Positions 12,101 through 24,100 of a DNA stretch of 64,000 bases are shown here, piece by piece. The notes beneath the pieces are model-generated. The model was not told the origin of the DNA. It saw nothing but the letters and a program-made list of their open reading frames with translations, and did not search any database. Each line of letters opens with the position of its first letter. Positions within the stretch are counted from its first letter, which is position 1. Source of the DNA: Sipunculus nudus (taxonomy: Eukaryota > Annelida > Sipuncula > Golfingiida > Sipunculidae); the NCBI GenBank assembly GCA_026874595.1, contig CM049306.1:25163519-25227518 (forward strand), written 5' to 3'. The position numbers were made by a program, and so were the translations under genes.

Positions 12101-15100
12101 GTGACAGGTGGTCTCACTGTCATATAGACAGTCATCCATGGTTCAGCCAGATTGTGACAGATATATGGACCACCATCCATATAGTTCAGCTTGGTGGTGA
12201 CTGTGGGCTCACTGTCTATCTGACAATCATCCAGAGTTCAGCCAGGTGGTGACAGATTGCTTCAATGTCTATCTAACGATCATCCATAGTTCAGCCAGGT
12301 GGTAACAGATGGCTTCAATATCTGACAATCATCCATATAGATCAGTCAGGTGGTGACAGATGGCCTTACTATCTGACAATCATCCAGAGTTCAGCCAGGT
12401 GGTGACAGATGGCCTCACTGTCCATCTGACAATCATCCATATAGTTCAGCCAGGTGGTGACAGGTGGTCTCACTGTCATATAGACAGTCATCCATGGTTC
12501 AGCCAGATTATGACAGATATATGGACCACCATCCATATAGTTCAGCTTGGTGGTGACAGGTGGCCTCACTGTCTATCTGACAATCATCCAGAGTTCAGCC
12601 AGGTGGTGACAGATTGCTTCAATGTCTATCTGACAATCATCCATAGTTCAGCCAGGTGGTAACAGATGGCTTCACTATCTGACAATCATCCATATAGATC
12701 AGTCAGGTGGTGACAGATGGCCTTACTATCTGACAATCATCCATAGTTCAGCCAGGTGGTGACAGGTGGCCCCACTGTATCTGACAATCATCCATAGTTC
12801 AGCCAGGTGGTGACAGGTGGTCTCACTGACAGATAGACAGTCATCCATGGTTCAGCTAGATGGTGACAGATATATGGACAATCATCCATATAGTTCAGCC
12901 AGGTGGTGACAGATGGCCTTACTGTCTATCTGACAATCATCCATAGTCCAGTCAGGCGATGACAGGTGGCCTCACTGTCTTACATTCATCCATAGTTTAG
13001 CCAGGAGGTTACTGATGGCCTGACTGTCTATTTGACAATCATCCCCGTGCAAAACTCAAGATAAGTTTAATGTATTGACCTGATATTTGACATGCCTATG
13101 TGTCTTTGATGGCTTTCTCATCACAAGACTAGTGTCTCCACCTTCAGTGACTTTTGCACAGTGTATGTGCCTGCTTATTTCTTCGGAGGGATTTGTTATA
13201 TCAGCCTGAAATAGGGTACATTTATACATATCTGATTAGTTTTGTCATATACAAGACTGGTGGTGCCACCTACAATAATTTTTACACAGTGTCTGTCCCT
13301 GCTTATTTCTCTTGAGGGGTTTGATATATCAGCCTGAAATTGGGCATACATATACATCTCTGATAGCTCTGTTGTATACAAGACTGGTGGTCTCACTTAC
13401 AGTCATTTTTGTGTTGTGTGCACCCATGCCAGAATTTCAGCAGTAAAGTTTGTGTAATTGGTTTTTGTTCATAATTTTTAGTACTTGCATTGTTCATATA
13501 CATGTTACACATGTACTTGAAAAGTAATGGTCCAGCATTGAAGCATAATACCTGTTGTGTATCCCATTGCACAGGTTATATTAGGCCTGTAGGCCTTGTT
13601 CTTAATTTCCTCATGCAGGATAGAAACATGTATTTTATTGGTGGAGACAGTACATCAAATATTACATTTCACTGAGCCAGTCTCTTTCTCTTTTATGTGT
13701 CAAAGAGCTGTGACATTTTGGGTCTTTTCATTATTTTGCAATATGTTGAATTTGTTATTTAACTTGTCAGTTGACACAGATTGTGATGGCGGTCTTTTAA
13801 TTATTGCTATGTGAAATAAGGTGATAGGTTGTACTCCAGTCTTTCCTGTGCAACTGCAAGATATCTGAAGTGTAGTTTCACAGATCAAATGAAATTGGAC
13901 TCCTGAAAGTAGTGAAGGGGCCCATTCACCTACATTTAAAAAAGAATTTATGTGATTTCTGGCTTCCTCTGTGTATATATTAATGAACTAAGGCTAATTT
14001 TGGTTGTGAAAAGTTCTTATAATGCTTTGTTGAAGGATGCAGAGTATGCGAAATCCGTCGGTCCTGCGGACCTGACCGGCTAGATATCTGAGAGTCCGAT
14101 AGGATCTTTAATTCAGCCGGACCTATTGTCCCCCTAAGAAAAATTTTTGGTTTTGCACAACTGGGTCCACTGGCCTTTTTCCAACGATATCGTTTGATTC
14201 AGAGACCTATTTTCTTAGATTATTATAAAGCATATGTAAAAATATCTGCGTAAACACTCCCACGTGCATTTTCGTGTTGCTCGTTGCATTAGATCAGCAG
14301 ACGGGCACAGAATAAAAATAGTCTTGATACACTACTGCAGTTACGATATCTCTGTAAAAGACAAATTCGCGGAGAATCACACTAATTGTTGTTAGCATCG
14401 ACAATTATTTGTGTGGCAGTAATCGTGGTGGCATATTAACCAGAGGCGTCAAGACTAGACAATTAGGTTCCCAAACCATTCACAAGATTTTCACAATTTC
14501 CCCACGCGGGCAAAACACTGCAAAACCAGAAGAGTTTTCCTGCTGGTTTGATGAAATTAGATATAATAATAGGCGCACATTGCACAAAAAATTAGACAAG
14601 TATCGGTTAAACATCAACGGGAGGAAATCCTTTTAATTTGCTCATATATAATGTGAATGTTCATCGCCTTTCGGCATAAACAGAGTTCTTTTCGTTATAC
14701 ATATTTGTCAACCAGCGATGTCAGAATCTATTTTGACACCCAGACAGACCTCGGTGACTGACTGGTGATTTGCCACGCCTACGTTCCTGTGATTGGCTAA
14801 GTGACAACTCCCATTAGCCAGAGAGCCAATCAGATATTCATAGTAAGAATCTTCTCATGTGACTTCATTCATAATTTTTTTGGCGGGAATGAGTGTGCGT
14901 ATATCGGTCACGCTGTTCGGAAAAAGCTCAGGGTGTCCATGAAACTAATTTTTCAACCAAGACCCCTGAGTAAAATTGGGCATATAAATAATAATTTAAT
15001 ATTGATCCTGGCATTGACGAAGTCTAGGACGTGATCATAATCAAAAGGTTAAATGTCTGATAAGATAAGAATTACGTGATTTCATGTTAATTTAGTGCCA

Positions 15101-18100
15101 GGGTTCTCGGAGGGGATCCTGTCTGTTACCACTCGCTTGAGATCGTCTCTATTCAGAATTGATTCTGCGAGTATGATTCTGCGCTAAGTGCAAGTCTGGC
15201 CCGGGTATAAGAGCGAAATTTTGACTTACGCAGTCGAATAAAATAAGATATGTCTGTAATTGTGACACATAAGAATTATAATAAGCTAATATTTTCATCG
15301 CTGATTGTTATTTATATGTGAATAGACACTGAATAATATTCAAGTTCATTGATTTTATTGAGAAAGCTAAAAAATATTAGTAACAATAACATTTATTTTT
15401 GGAAAAGTCAGTTCATGTCACTATCAACCGCCACATATAAAATATAAACATGTTTACTAATTTGAGAGGATATTCAGTATGGTTATATATTATAGGTGTA
15501 ATTAACAGGTAAAATAATGCAGTTTAAGTTCCAAACCAGGAGTAGGCTGAATAGTGCACGGAAGTCTTGCATACAACTAAATATCTCCGAATATGTTAAA
15601 AGAGGTTTGTTTTATTGATATTCATAAATTCACAATAAAACTATTGACACTCATTGTTACATATGCCTTCTGCTTGTTACCGTTCACTGAATTAACATAC
15701 TTCACGGCAGGTCCTACAGAGATCTGACAGGACCGGCAATAAGTCTTCTGCAGCATGACCCACTGTCCTGCTGAGGACTGGAAGTTTTCGCAAACTCTGA
15801 GGATGTATGAACTTCTTTATCAAAGACATGTTTGTAAACTAAACAATGTTGACAAGTGGGAAAAACATGTAACCTTAGTGGTAGGTTGCATATATGTGGA
15901 GGTAGAAAGGTCACTCGTTGCAAAACATCATTTGCAAAGCACTGTCATATCTGACTGGCTGCCAGATGCCCTTGTCTAATTTGTTTTGATTATTTTGGCG
16001 GGCCCCCACATATTATAAACACGATGATACAAAAAAAACAAGCAGCCTGTGTGCGGTGATACCCATTTCTGGCCTAATTTTATAAAAGCTTAAAGGGATT
16101 ACCTTTAGTTTATAAAGGTCAGATAGGTGATTGAGCCCCTTTAACCTGTAAGGTGAATACCTGGTTGGCTTCCTATTCACAGAGTAAAAATTTTACAATA
16201 TTTACTTTTCCAGTGTTTCACAAGGATCCCATGTTTGTGATATCACCATACTAAAGACCTACCCAGAGTGTAACCATTATTGTATAAATAAGGTATATCA
16301 AATAATATATGCACAAAATCTTAGCAATTGCATGGGGACCCAATGATCAAGTGAAAATTATTGGTCTTTCGTGATGGAAATTATTTAAAAGATATCACTT
16401 ATAACAGGAATCTTTGAACATACAATATCAATTATTCTTCATTATATCCATATTTTGCCTTTCAACTTGCCTTCAGCAATTGGGCCTCATATAGGCAGAG
16501 GTTTTATTCTTGTGATAATTTCCCTTTGGTGAATATAGTGAATTTGTAACTGTCACAAACATAAAGGCAACCACAATTAACTGCCCCTTCATATATGGTA
16601 TGCTGTAGCTGTTCTTATTGCAGTGGATAAAATCAAATATGCAGAGTTAGTCTCAGGTTTATGATTTTATTGATAAAATCATGAAAGCTGGGGCAACCTG
16701 ATTGTTTAGCTCTAACTGAACATATTATTTAGGGTTGCAAAACTTGGTACTTGGCTTTTGAGCTCCCTCCAGAGGAATAAACTTTGGAAAAGGTAGTATT
16801 CACAACCTTGTTCAGTAGAGATTCATTAAATGTAGTTATTGTCAAGCACAAATAAAACAGTTTGGAATTCTACATGCATTTTTCCGGGCAGCCACCTTGG
16901 TGACTCTTTCTATTTACAATTCTATTGGTCAAAGTAAATTCATGAAAAATGTGTAAATTCTATACTGTCAATGCTAACTAAATATTGTTTGGTCAGATTT
17001 TCACTTTCAATTTGCCTCTTTATCAGGACCTGTGTATAAGCATCATATATAAGTTTATTGTATCCGCCAAAACGAAGTTTCGCGGATACTATGGGTTTGA
17101 CCAGGTTCCGCCGCCCCGCCACAGCGTTTGTTCCCGGAGTACTCCTCTGAGACTATTGGATGGAATTTTCTGAAACTTACACCAAAAATCGGGTCACATG
17201 TGAATTTAGCCTAACCAATTGGCATTGACCTCTGACCTTTCCTCTCTGCCCAGCGTCCATTTGTGGCTCTGTTTCCACACATAAACCCACATATCTCAGG
17301 AACCGTTTGACCGATCAGGAAAAGAATTTTGTACAAATGTAGCCCTTGGATAGGTTTATAACATAAACAAAAAATGGTGGCGCCACCTGCAACCATGTTT
17401 GCACAGTGTCAATATGTTTGTCGGCCGTGTGTTTAAATCACTCATCTCTGCAGTGGTTTGACTAATTCACCTGAAATTTGGCATGCATATACATCCTGGA
17501 TAGCTTTCTTGATTTTATGACAGGTGGCTCCACCTACATTCACGTTCACGCTGCAGACATCCATGCTTATATCTCTGGACTGGTTTGACATATCATCCTG
17601 AAAATTTGCATGTGTATAGATATCACATAGCTCTTTATCATACGCCAAACTCTTGGCGCCACCTGCAACCATTTTTGCACAGCATCTGTCTGTTTGTCTG
17701 CCATGGGATAAAATCACTCATATCTCGACAGTGGTTTGACATATCTGCCTAAAATTTTGCAGGTTTATTCATCATGGACAGCTTTCTTGATTTTATGACA
17801 GGTGGCTCCACCTACTTTCTAGTTAAGCTACAGACATCCAAGCTCATATCTCTGGAATTGTTTGACCGATAAGGCCAAAATTTTGCATGTGTATAGATCT
17901 CACATAGCTCTTTATCATACACAAAACTGGAGGGGCGACCTGTAACCATTTTTTGCACAGCGTCCGTCTGTTTGTCTGCTGTGGGATAAAATCACACATA
18001 TACATGTAGTGGTTTGACTTATCTGCCTTAAATTTTGCATATGTATACAACTTGGACAGCTTTTTGGATTTTGTGGTAGGTGGCTCAACCTACATACACA

Positions 18101-21100
18101 TTTCAGCTGCAGACATCCATTCTAATATGCACACTTCACTCTATTTCCCCTTGCCACTCAATCCATGCCTCATTTCACCTGTTCCACTCTGATTTTGGCG
18201 GATACACTTAGTCGCTTGTCGACTACCCGTATTCAAGTTTAATACATTGTTTGTTTTAGAGAATTCTTGCAGATATGTGAAAATTATGATCAACCTACCT
18301 GTCTGTAAGTAGTCATGACTGAATAATCCAAAAGAAAAACAATTATCAAAGCAAAACATTTCTCTGTATATCATATTAGTTAGACACATTCTCTTTTGCA
18401 GACACATGCCTCTGTATATTATATCAGTGAGACACATTCTGTTTTGCAGACACATGCCTTATCCCGGCGCCGGGCAGTTCCTGGTCGTAAGAAGCCGTTT
18501 GATGAGTTACTTAAAGAACACAGAGCAGCTAAGGAAGCTTTGGTCAAAGCCAAACAAGAAGCTACAGCAGCGGCCAGCGCCAGCTCATCCAAAACAGTGG
18601 CCACCTCAGTTACAACACCAACCACAGCAGCCCCCACCAAAACCACCCCCAGCCCCATCGCCTCTACTGTCAGCTCTTTGTCCACGACAGTTGTCCCTAA
18701 AGCACACCCAGTCATGTCTGCACCACAGCCTCCGATGGGGCCGCCCAAACCAGGGCTTCTCAATAGGAGTTGTTCTAGCAGTCATATGCCTAGGTAAGTT
18801 TCACCTGTTTGAATTTTACACAGCCAGGTACTGTGTAGTGTTTATGTGTGAACGTATGTCCCATCTTTCCATTATTCACAGTATGTTTCATAAATAATCT
18901 TTGGGGGGCAAGAAACTTCTTTTTCAGGAGTCTTGCCAGTCCGGGCAAGACATTTTAGATTTAATCACAATTATCAGTGTGGTAATGATTTTTGTTAATT
19001 CAAACTTCAGAGTATGTGCTTTAGCTGACTTACCTGTATAGAATCATAAAATTAACCACGTGTATTACTGTGATAAACATATTCAATTTGGATCATAAAA
19101 ATAACCACTTGCATGTTATTGTAACCAAACTATGCAAAGTTCAAAAACCTGAAAGAGACAGTTGCTTAATTTCAGTGTCCCACACAGGATGAGCCTGACA
19201 AAATATGCCTGAGATCAGTGGTGTGAGCATTGGTATATCCAGTCTAATAGGTAGGGCTGAAAGGAGTATTTGAGTACTTGAGTTAAAATTTGGACTCGAT
19301 TACTCGTGTATGTTCATGCATATCTGAATATTACTGCAAACTTACTGGCAGTCTGTGGGCCTATTTATTCATTATCCTAGCCTGGCATAGGGCTCTAAAC
19401 ATATGCTAGACAGCGGTCTTGTTATAACATATTTATCTGTTCCTTTGTTGGGATAAAGTTAAGCCGTCACAAAGTCAAATTTATTCATGTTTTGCATGGG
19501 TAAACAGATGTCTATTTTATCTTTACAGTGTTACCATGGTAACAAGTACTCAAGTCAGAGTCGGGCATTGCCTATCAGTTACTCGAGTCCAAAATTTTGT
19601 ACCCATTTCAGCCCTACAAGTAGGTCCTGTGTAACTCATTGTGTTGCTTTGTAGACTGATCAGCACGGAAGAGTTACCTGAGATCAGTGGGGTGATCATT
19701 GGTGTATCCAGTACATACTGTGTAACTCATTATGTCACTTTGTAGACAGATCAGCATAGTAGAGTTGCCTGAGATCAGTGGTGTGATCATTGGTACATTG
19801 ATTACGTCCTGTGTAACTGGTGTTGTTTTGTAGACGGATCAGCACAGTAGAGTTGCCTGAGATCAGTGATGTGATCATTGGTACATTGATTACGTCCTGT
19901 GTAACTGGTGTTGTTTTGTAGACGGATCAGCACAGTAGAGTTGCCACTTGCGCCGTTACTCCTTGAAGAACCTCCAGGCTTAAGGTCAAGTGAAGAAGAA
20001 GATGAAGATGAAATGCATGATGGCTACGATATGCTGAGTCAGCAACATCATCCTCGTCCGGCCATGGTGAGTGTAGTGTTGTCAACACATCCCTCTCAGG
20101 TAACACTGGTGACTGTGGCTGTTACCAACATCCAGACTATCAAGTGTCTGTGAAATATACAAGAAATTAAAGCACAGATAATATGCTTATTGCAATATCA
20201 CCATAAACCTTATTATAGCTAACAGACATATAAATATAGAAAACAATGGATAAAACAATCTCTTTTTAGACTAAAATTGATCTTATATTTCAGTATCCAG
20301 TAATTTGCTGTCTTCCTTATTACTGGGTAAAATATAGGAATCCCACAGTATATGGTTTATTGCATGATACATTGGCACTTAGCTTAATTTCAAACAAAAT
20401 ATTGTGTGTACACAATTTCAACATACTATAGGGGTATTTGGTCATTTCTTGCTGTGTATTATGTAAGGCACAAGTTTCAAAAACTGACTTGCGTATTGCC
20501 ATCTTGTATCGTGAATCAATTCCTCTTTGAGTTGCCTGGCCAAACACAGCCCTACAGATGACTTAAGTCAGACTAGGTCCAGTTATATCTCAACATTGTG
20601 CATTGTTCATTGTTACAGGTAACATCATTTAATGCAATTTCTGGCTGTGGTAACACAACAGTGAACAGACAAACTCAGATATTGCATCAGTATTGTCAGA
20701 TGCCCCAGTATTACTGTCAGTGGCATAGTTATAAGGTGTTTTAGAAGAAATCTCATTCTCAAAAAGTAGCTAAACATCATTTTATTAACTAATACCTGCA
20801 GTGATAAAACAGTAGAATATTTTGTTTCCGATGTTTTATGGAGTATACCAAACATGTATGGACATCAAATTCAGTGTATTGTTTGGATACATGAGTGGAA
20901 GTTTGTTGATCTCTTTGTGAACAAAGATTAACATTGGCTTAGCATTTAAACTACCTTAGATGTATAGTATAGTTGTATGTTGTAATGTTAGTAAAGTATT
21001 GTGGTATGTATCATATTTGCAAAACAATGTATTTTCAGCCCTAGTAATTAGACTGCTTCGAATATTTATACTGTACCACTGATATGCAACAATCTGTGGT

Positions 21101-24100
21101 GAAACTAGTCTGGTCCATGTTTATAAATTCTTAAATAGGTTCTATTCTTTGTAGGAGCAAGACTGACTAGTTCTTACTTACATAGCCTTAGTTTTAACCT
21201 GAAAATCTGCTTCAGTGTTTCAGTTTGAAGAGATGCAAATGTCATGTATTTATGTGCAGGTCAATACATTTGGTGCTCGGTTACATGGAGGAGGCTGCTA
21301 CGTGTTTAATAGGAAATCTGACCTCTTGAGAGCGGCCTTCAGAGCGACAGTTGATCGGCATCTCCATCCTCCTCCTCATAAGTAAGTTTATACTAATTAA
21401 TGTGTCCATTTATTTGTGTATCCTGTTAGATCATACAAGATTTAAGCAAACTTAAAAATCCTTAACTTTTGTATTTTTTGTGCCTTGAAGGTGATTTGTT
21501 CAGGTTATTTTGAAAATTTCCCTGAAAATACCTTGAATATCATGAAAAGGCTTCGATAATTAAAAATATTCTCACATACCAGCACTATCTCATTGTCTAC
21601 ACAAAAGTACTTCTGTAACAACTGGGAGCAATGTCTGTCAGTGTCGTCCAGGTCTTCCTTCATGGTTGGTCCACTATGGCTACGTCTTCCCACCTCAGGA
21701 GGCCATATGCTTATGCCTGGTCCCTTTTTAATTTCACAATAGAGGGCAACTTCCATTTACACTTTCCAAAAGTAAATTTTCCAACTAAGTAAGACTTCAT
21801 ATCATTCTAATGTCTGACTATGGCATACCAAGAGGAGTTAGTCATGCTGTGCACTATTGACCAATATCTCATTAAGTTTTTGGACTTGGATATTATTTTA
21901 ATCAGCAAAAAATTAGTAAACACTAAACTGACAAAAACTCATCACTTGAAATTAAATATTATGTCCCAGACTCCCTACAGGTGCCTTTTGGTAATTCTCT
22001 ATATTTGACTGATCTGTGCTTAGTGCTAAATAGAAAATATATTTATAAAGACTCCATACTCGAATTTAATACAGTGTATATGTTATTAACACTTGACAAA
22101 AATACACTATTTGTATGAATAATTATTGCATCATAGTGAACCTTAGGGCTTTACAGGACCATACTATTTATGGAAATGGAATTCTGTACCCTTACAGGGA
22201 ATCTTGGTTACGTAAAGTCAATGTGTTTTTACAGAAATATATTTTTCTTGGAGTTGAAACAAGTATTTTAGATGTTTGTTACTTTATCTTTACTTTGCCA
22301 TCAATAGCTTTTCAGATATTCATCATTTTTGTCTTTTTTTGTGGTAATTGTAAAACTAATACTGATCTTTTGTTGCAGAAAATTATGTCTGGAATCAAAA
22401 CTGCCATTAAGTGCTCATATGGCGACTGATTCAAAGGATCCATATGAGTTTAACTTTGTTGACACAAATGCATCCAGAAACACCCAAAATCCAGTATTCA
22501 CAAGTAGCAATAAACAAGCAAGTAAGCTCAAAAGTAAGATGCCTAGCAGCAAGGTGTCAAAAGGGAAGGATTCATCAAGTGCTAAAAGTCCTGTAGGAAC
22601 AGCCCCTTTAAAACTGCCGAGTGGTTCGCATCATAACGCCAGCAGTAAACGGAAACGGAGTGGTTCATCACCTGGACCTTCAGGGAGTTCTGCGTTAAAT
22701 TTAAGTGGCACAGCATCAGCGCCAATATCTATAGCCATTCCAAGGGGAAATATAAACTTAAGTCTTAGCAACAGTAATTTAGGTAGCTTAGGGGCTGCCA
22801 GTAAGCCTGCACAATTGAGCAATAGGAACAATATGCTAAAGGACTTGAGTATAGTTGTGACCAGCATAGACCCAACGTTAGTTAATGGACAGCTGGTTAG
22901 CATTCCCAGTACTAACCTGGCTGAAGGGACGCATTTGCAGTTAAACCACCTGGCTGCCATAGAGAAGTCAAAATCAAGTCGTGTCAGGGGCTCGTCAGGT
23001 GGTAAATCACATAGATCTCACAGCAAAGTGTTCGGGCATGAAATATCAAGTAAGACAATGAATGCCGTAGCGACCACGTTAACCAATACAGTGGGCATTG
23101 TCAGCAGTATAGGTCAGCAGCAGACGGCCATCTTGGCGCCGGCCTCTTTCGCAGCAGTCATTGGAAGTGGGCCAGTTTTGATGACCAATAATTCTGTTTC
23201 ATCACCTGCTACTCAAGAAAGCCCGTCCTCTTCTGCTCCAAGTCCTCTCAGATCAGTAAGTTACACTACCAATATTCTCCACACAGGAAAGACTAAGAGG
23301 TGTCTACACTGTGCTTTCATTACTATTTCACCAATATTTACATCCACTGAACTAGTCTTAATTGGTGATAAAGTGCATAAACTAGTTTCCATTGAGTTAC
23401 ATCTTTAGTAGGGCATATGCAAATGTGCTCTGTTTGTATTGCTCAAGTCTAGGGGTACTATGGTATCAGGATGTGTGCTGTATAAAAAATGCTAGCCAGA
23501 TAACTCAAGAAAACATGAAAATAATTTGCAGCTTTTTATGGCCAGGTTTTTATGACCTCAGATTTAACTCGAAAGTTTGTTTGGTCAGAATTGTCATAGA
23601 TGCCTCATACATCACCCATCAGGGGCAGACCTGGCAGAACTATATCCTTGTTGGTACAGAACTGGTATATATTGGATTTTTTTTCCTCTTGAATCAGTGT
23701 TGTCTACATTTATAATGTAGAATATGTGAGGACTGGAAGTAGCTGCACTCAAAATAAATATTACAACCCTTGGCTGAAATTTCTAGATTAATACCATCAT
23801 TTACCTTTACAGGAAGTGAGTATAATTTAATTTTCATCATCATGGCTTTCCATCTTCAGGATTCCAGCAGTCCGCAGCTTCCCTCAACAGAAGCCACCAC
23901 GGTTCAGAACGGGTTTGTGTTCCCTACATCTGCCATGAAAGGCTTCACAGTCGGCTTGAACCACGCTCCAAACTCTGTGGGAGCCAGTCCTGCCAGCAGT
24001 GCCAGTAGTCCCAGCCCTGTTGCTGAGGATGGCAGCTTACAGACCAACAACCCCCCATCTAAATCAGGCTCAAGTAAGTGACTAAATTTACCTCAGAAAA

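Larger units (their letters stand above)
11414..18449 (+). other. intron 2 (7.0 kb)
   Basis: GTAAGT to TTTTGCAG. Contents in order: about 500 bp of unique sequence, a 58-60-bp minisatellite (11910-13045), F1/F4-related decayed repeat ending in an F4 3' terminus (13045-13598), a dispersed repeat split by a 1.76-kb TIR transposon (13920-16140), about 900 bp of unique AT-rich sequence, a full F1 copy (17060-18237), and the 48-bp tandem acceptor duplication (18354-18449). No coding exon is supported. Confidence 0.88.
18794..19921 (+). other. intron 3 (1.1 kb)
   Basis: GTAAGT to TTTTGTAG. The first 400 bp are AT-rich without recognisable elements. The rest is the 88-bp tandem array of the acceptor region with an hAT-like MITE inside it. 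Confidence 0.88.

Noticed and set aside
11910-13045. CRISPR-like array
   Set aside because: Eukaryotic context, contiguous 58-60-bp units without conserved-repeat/variable-spacer structure; a minisatellite.
18406-18897. 163-codon frame overlapping exon 3
   Set aside because: Shadow frame of exon 3, with Pro/Gln bias from the same codons read out of register.
23256-23408. Extension of exon 6 past its donor
   Set aside because: Composition changes at GTAAGT, and the donor joins in frame with exon 7, which continues the Ser/Pro-rich coding style.
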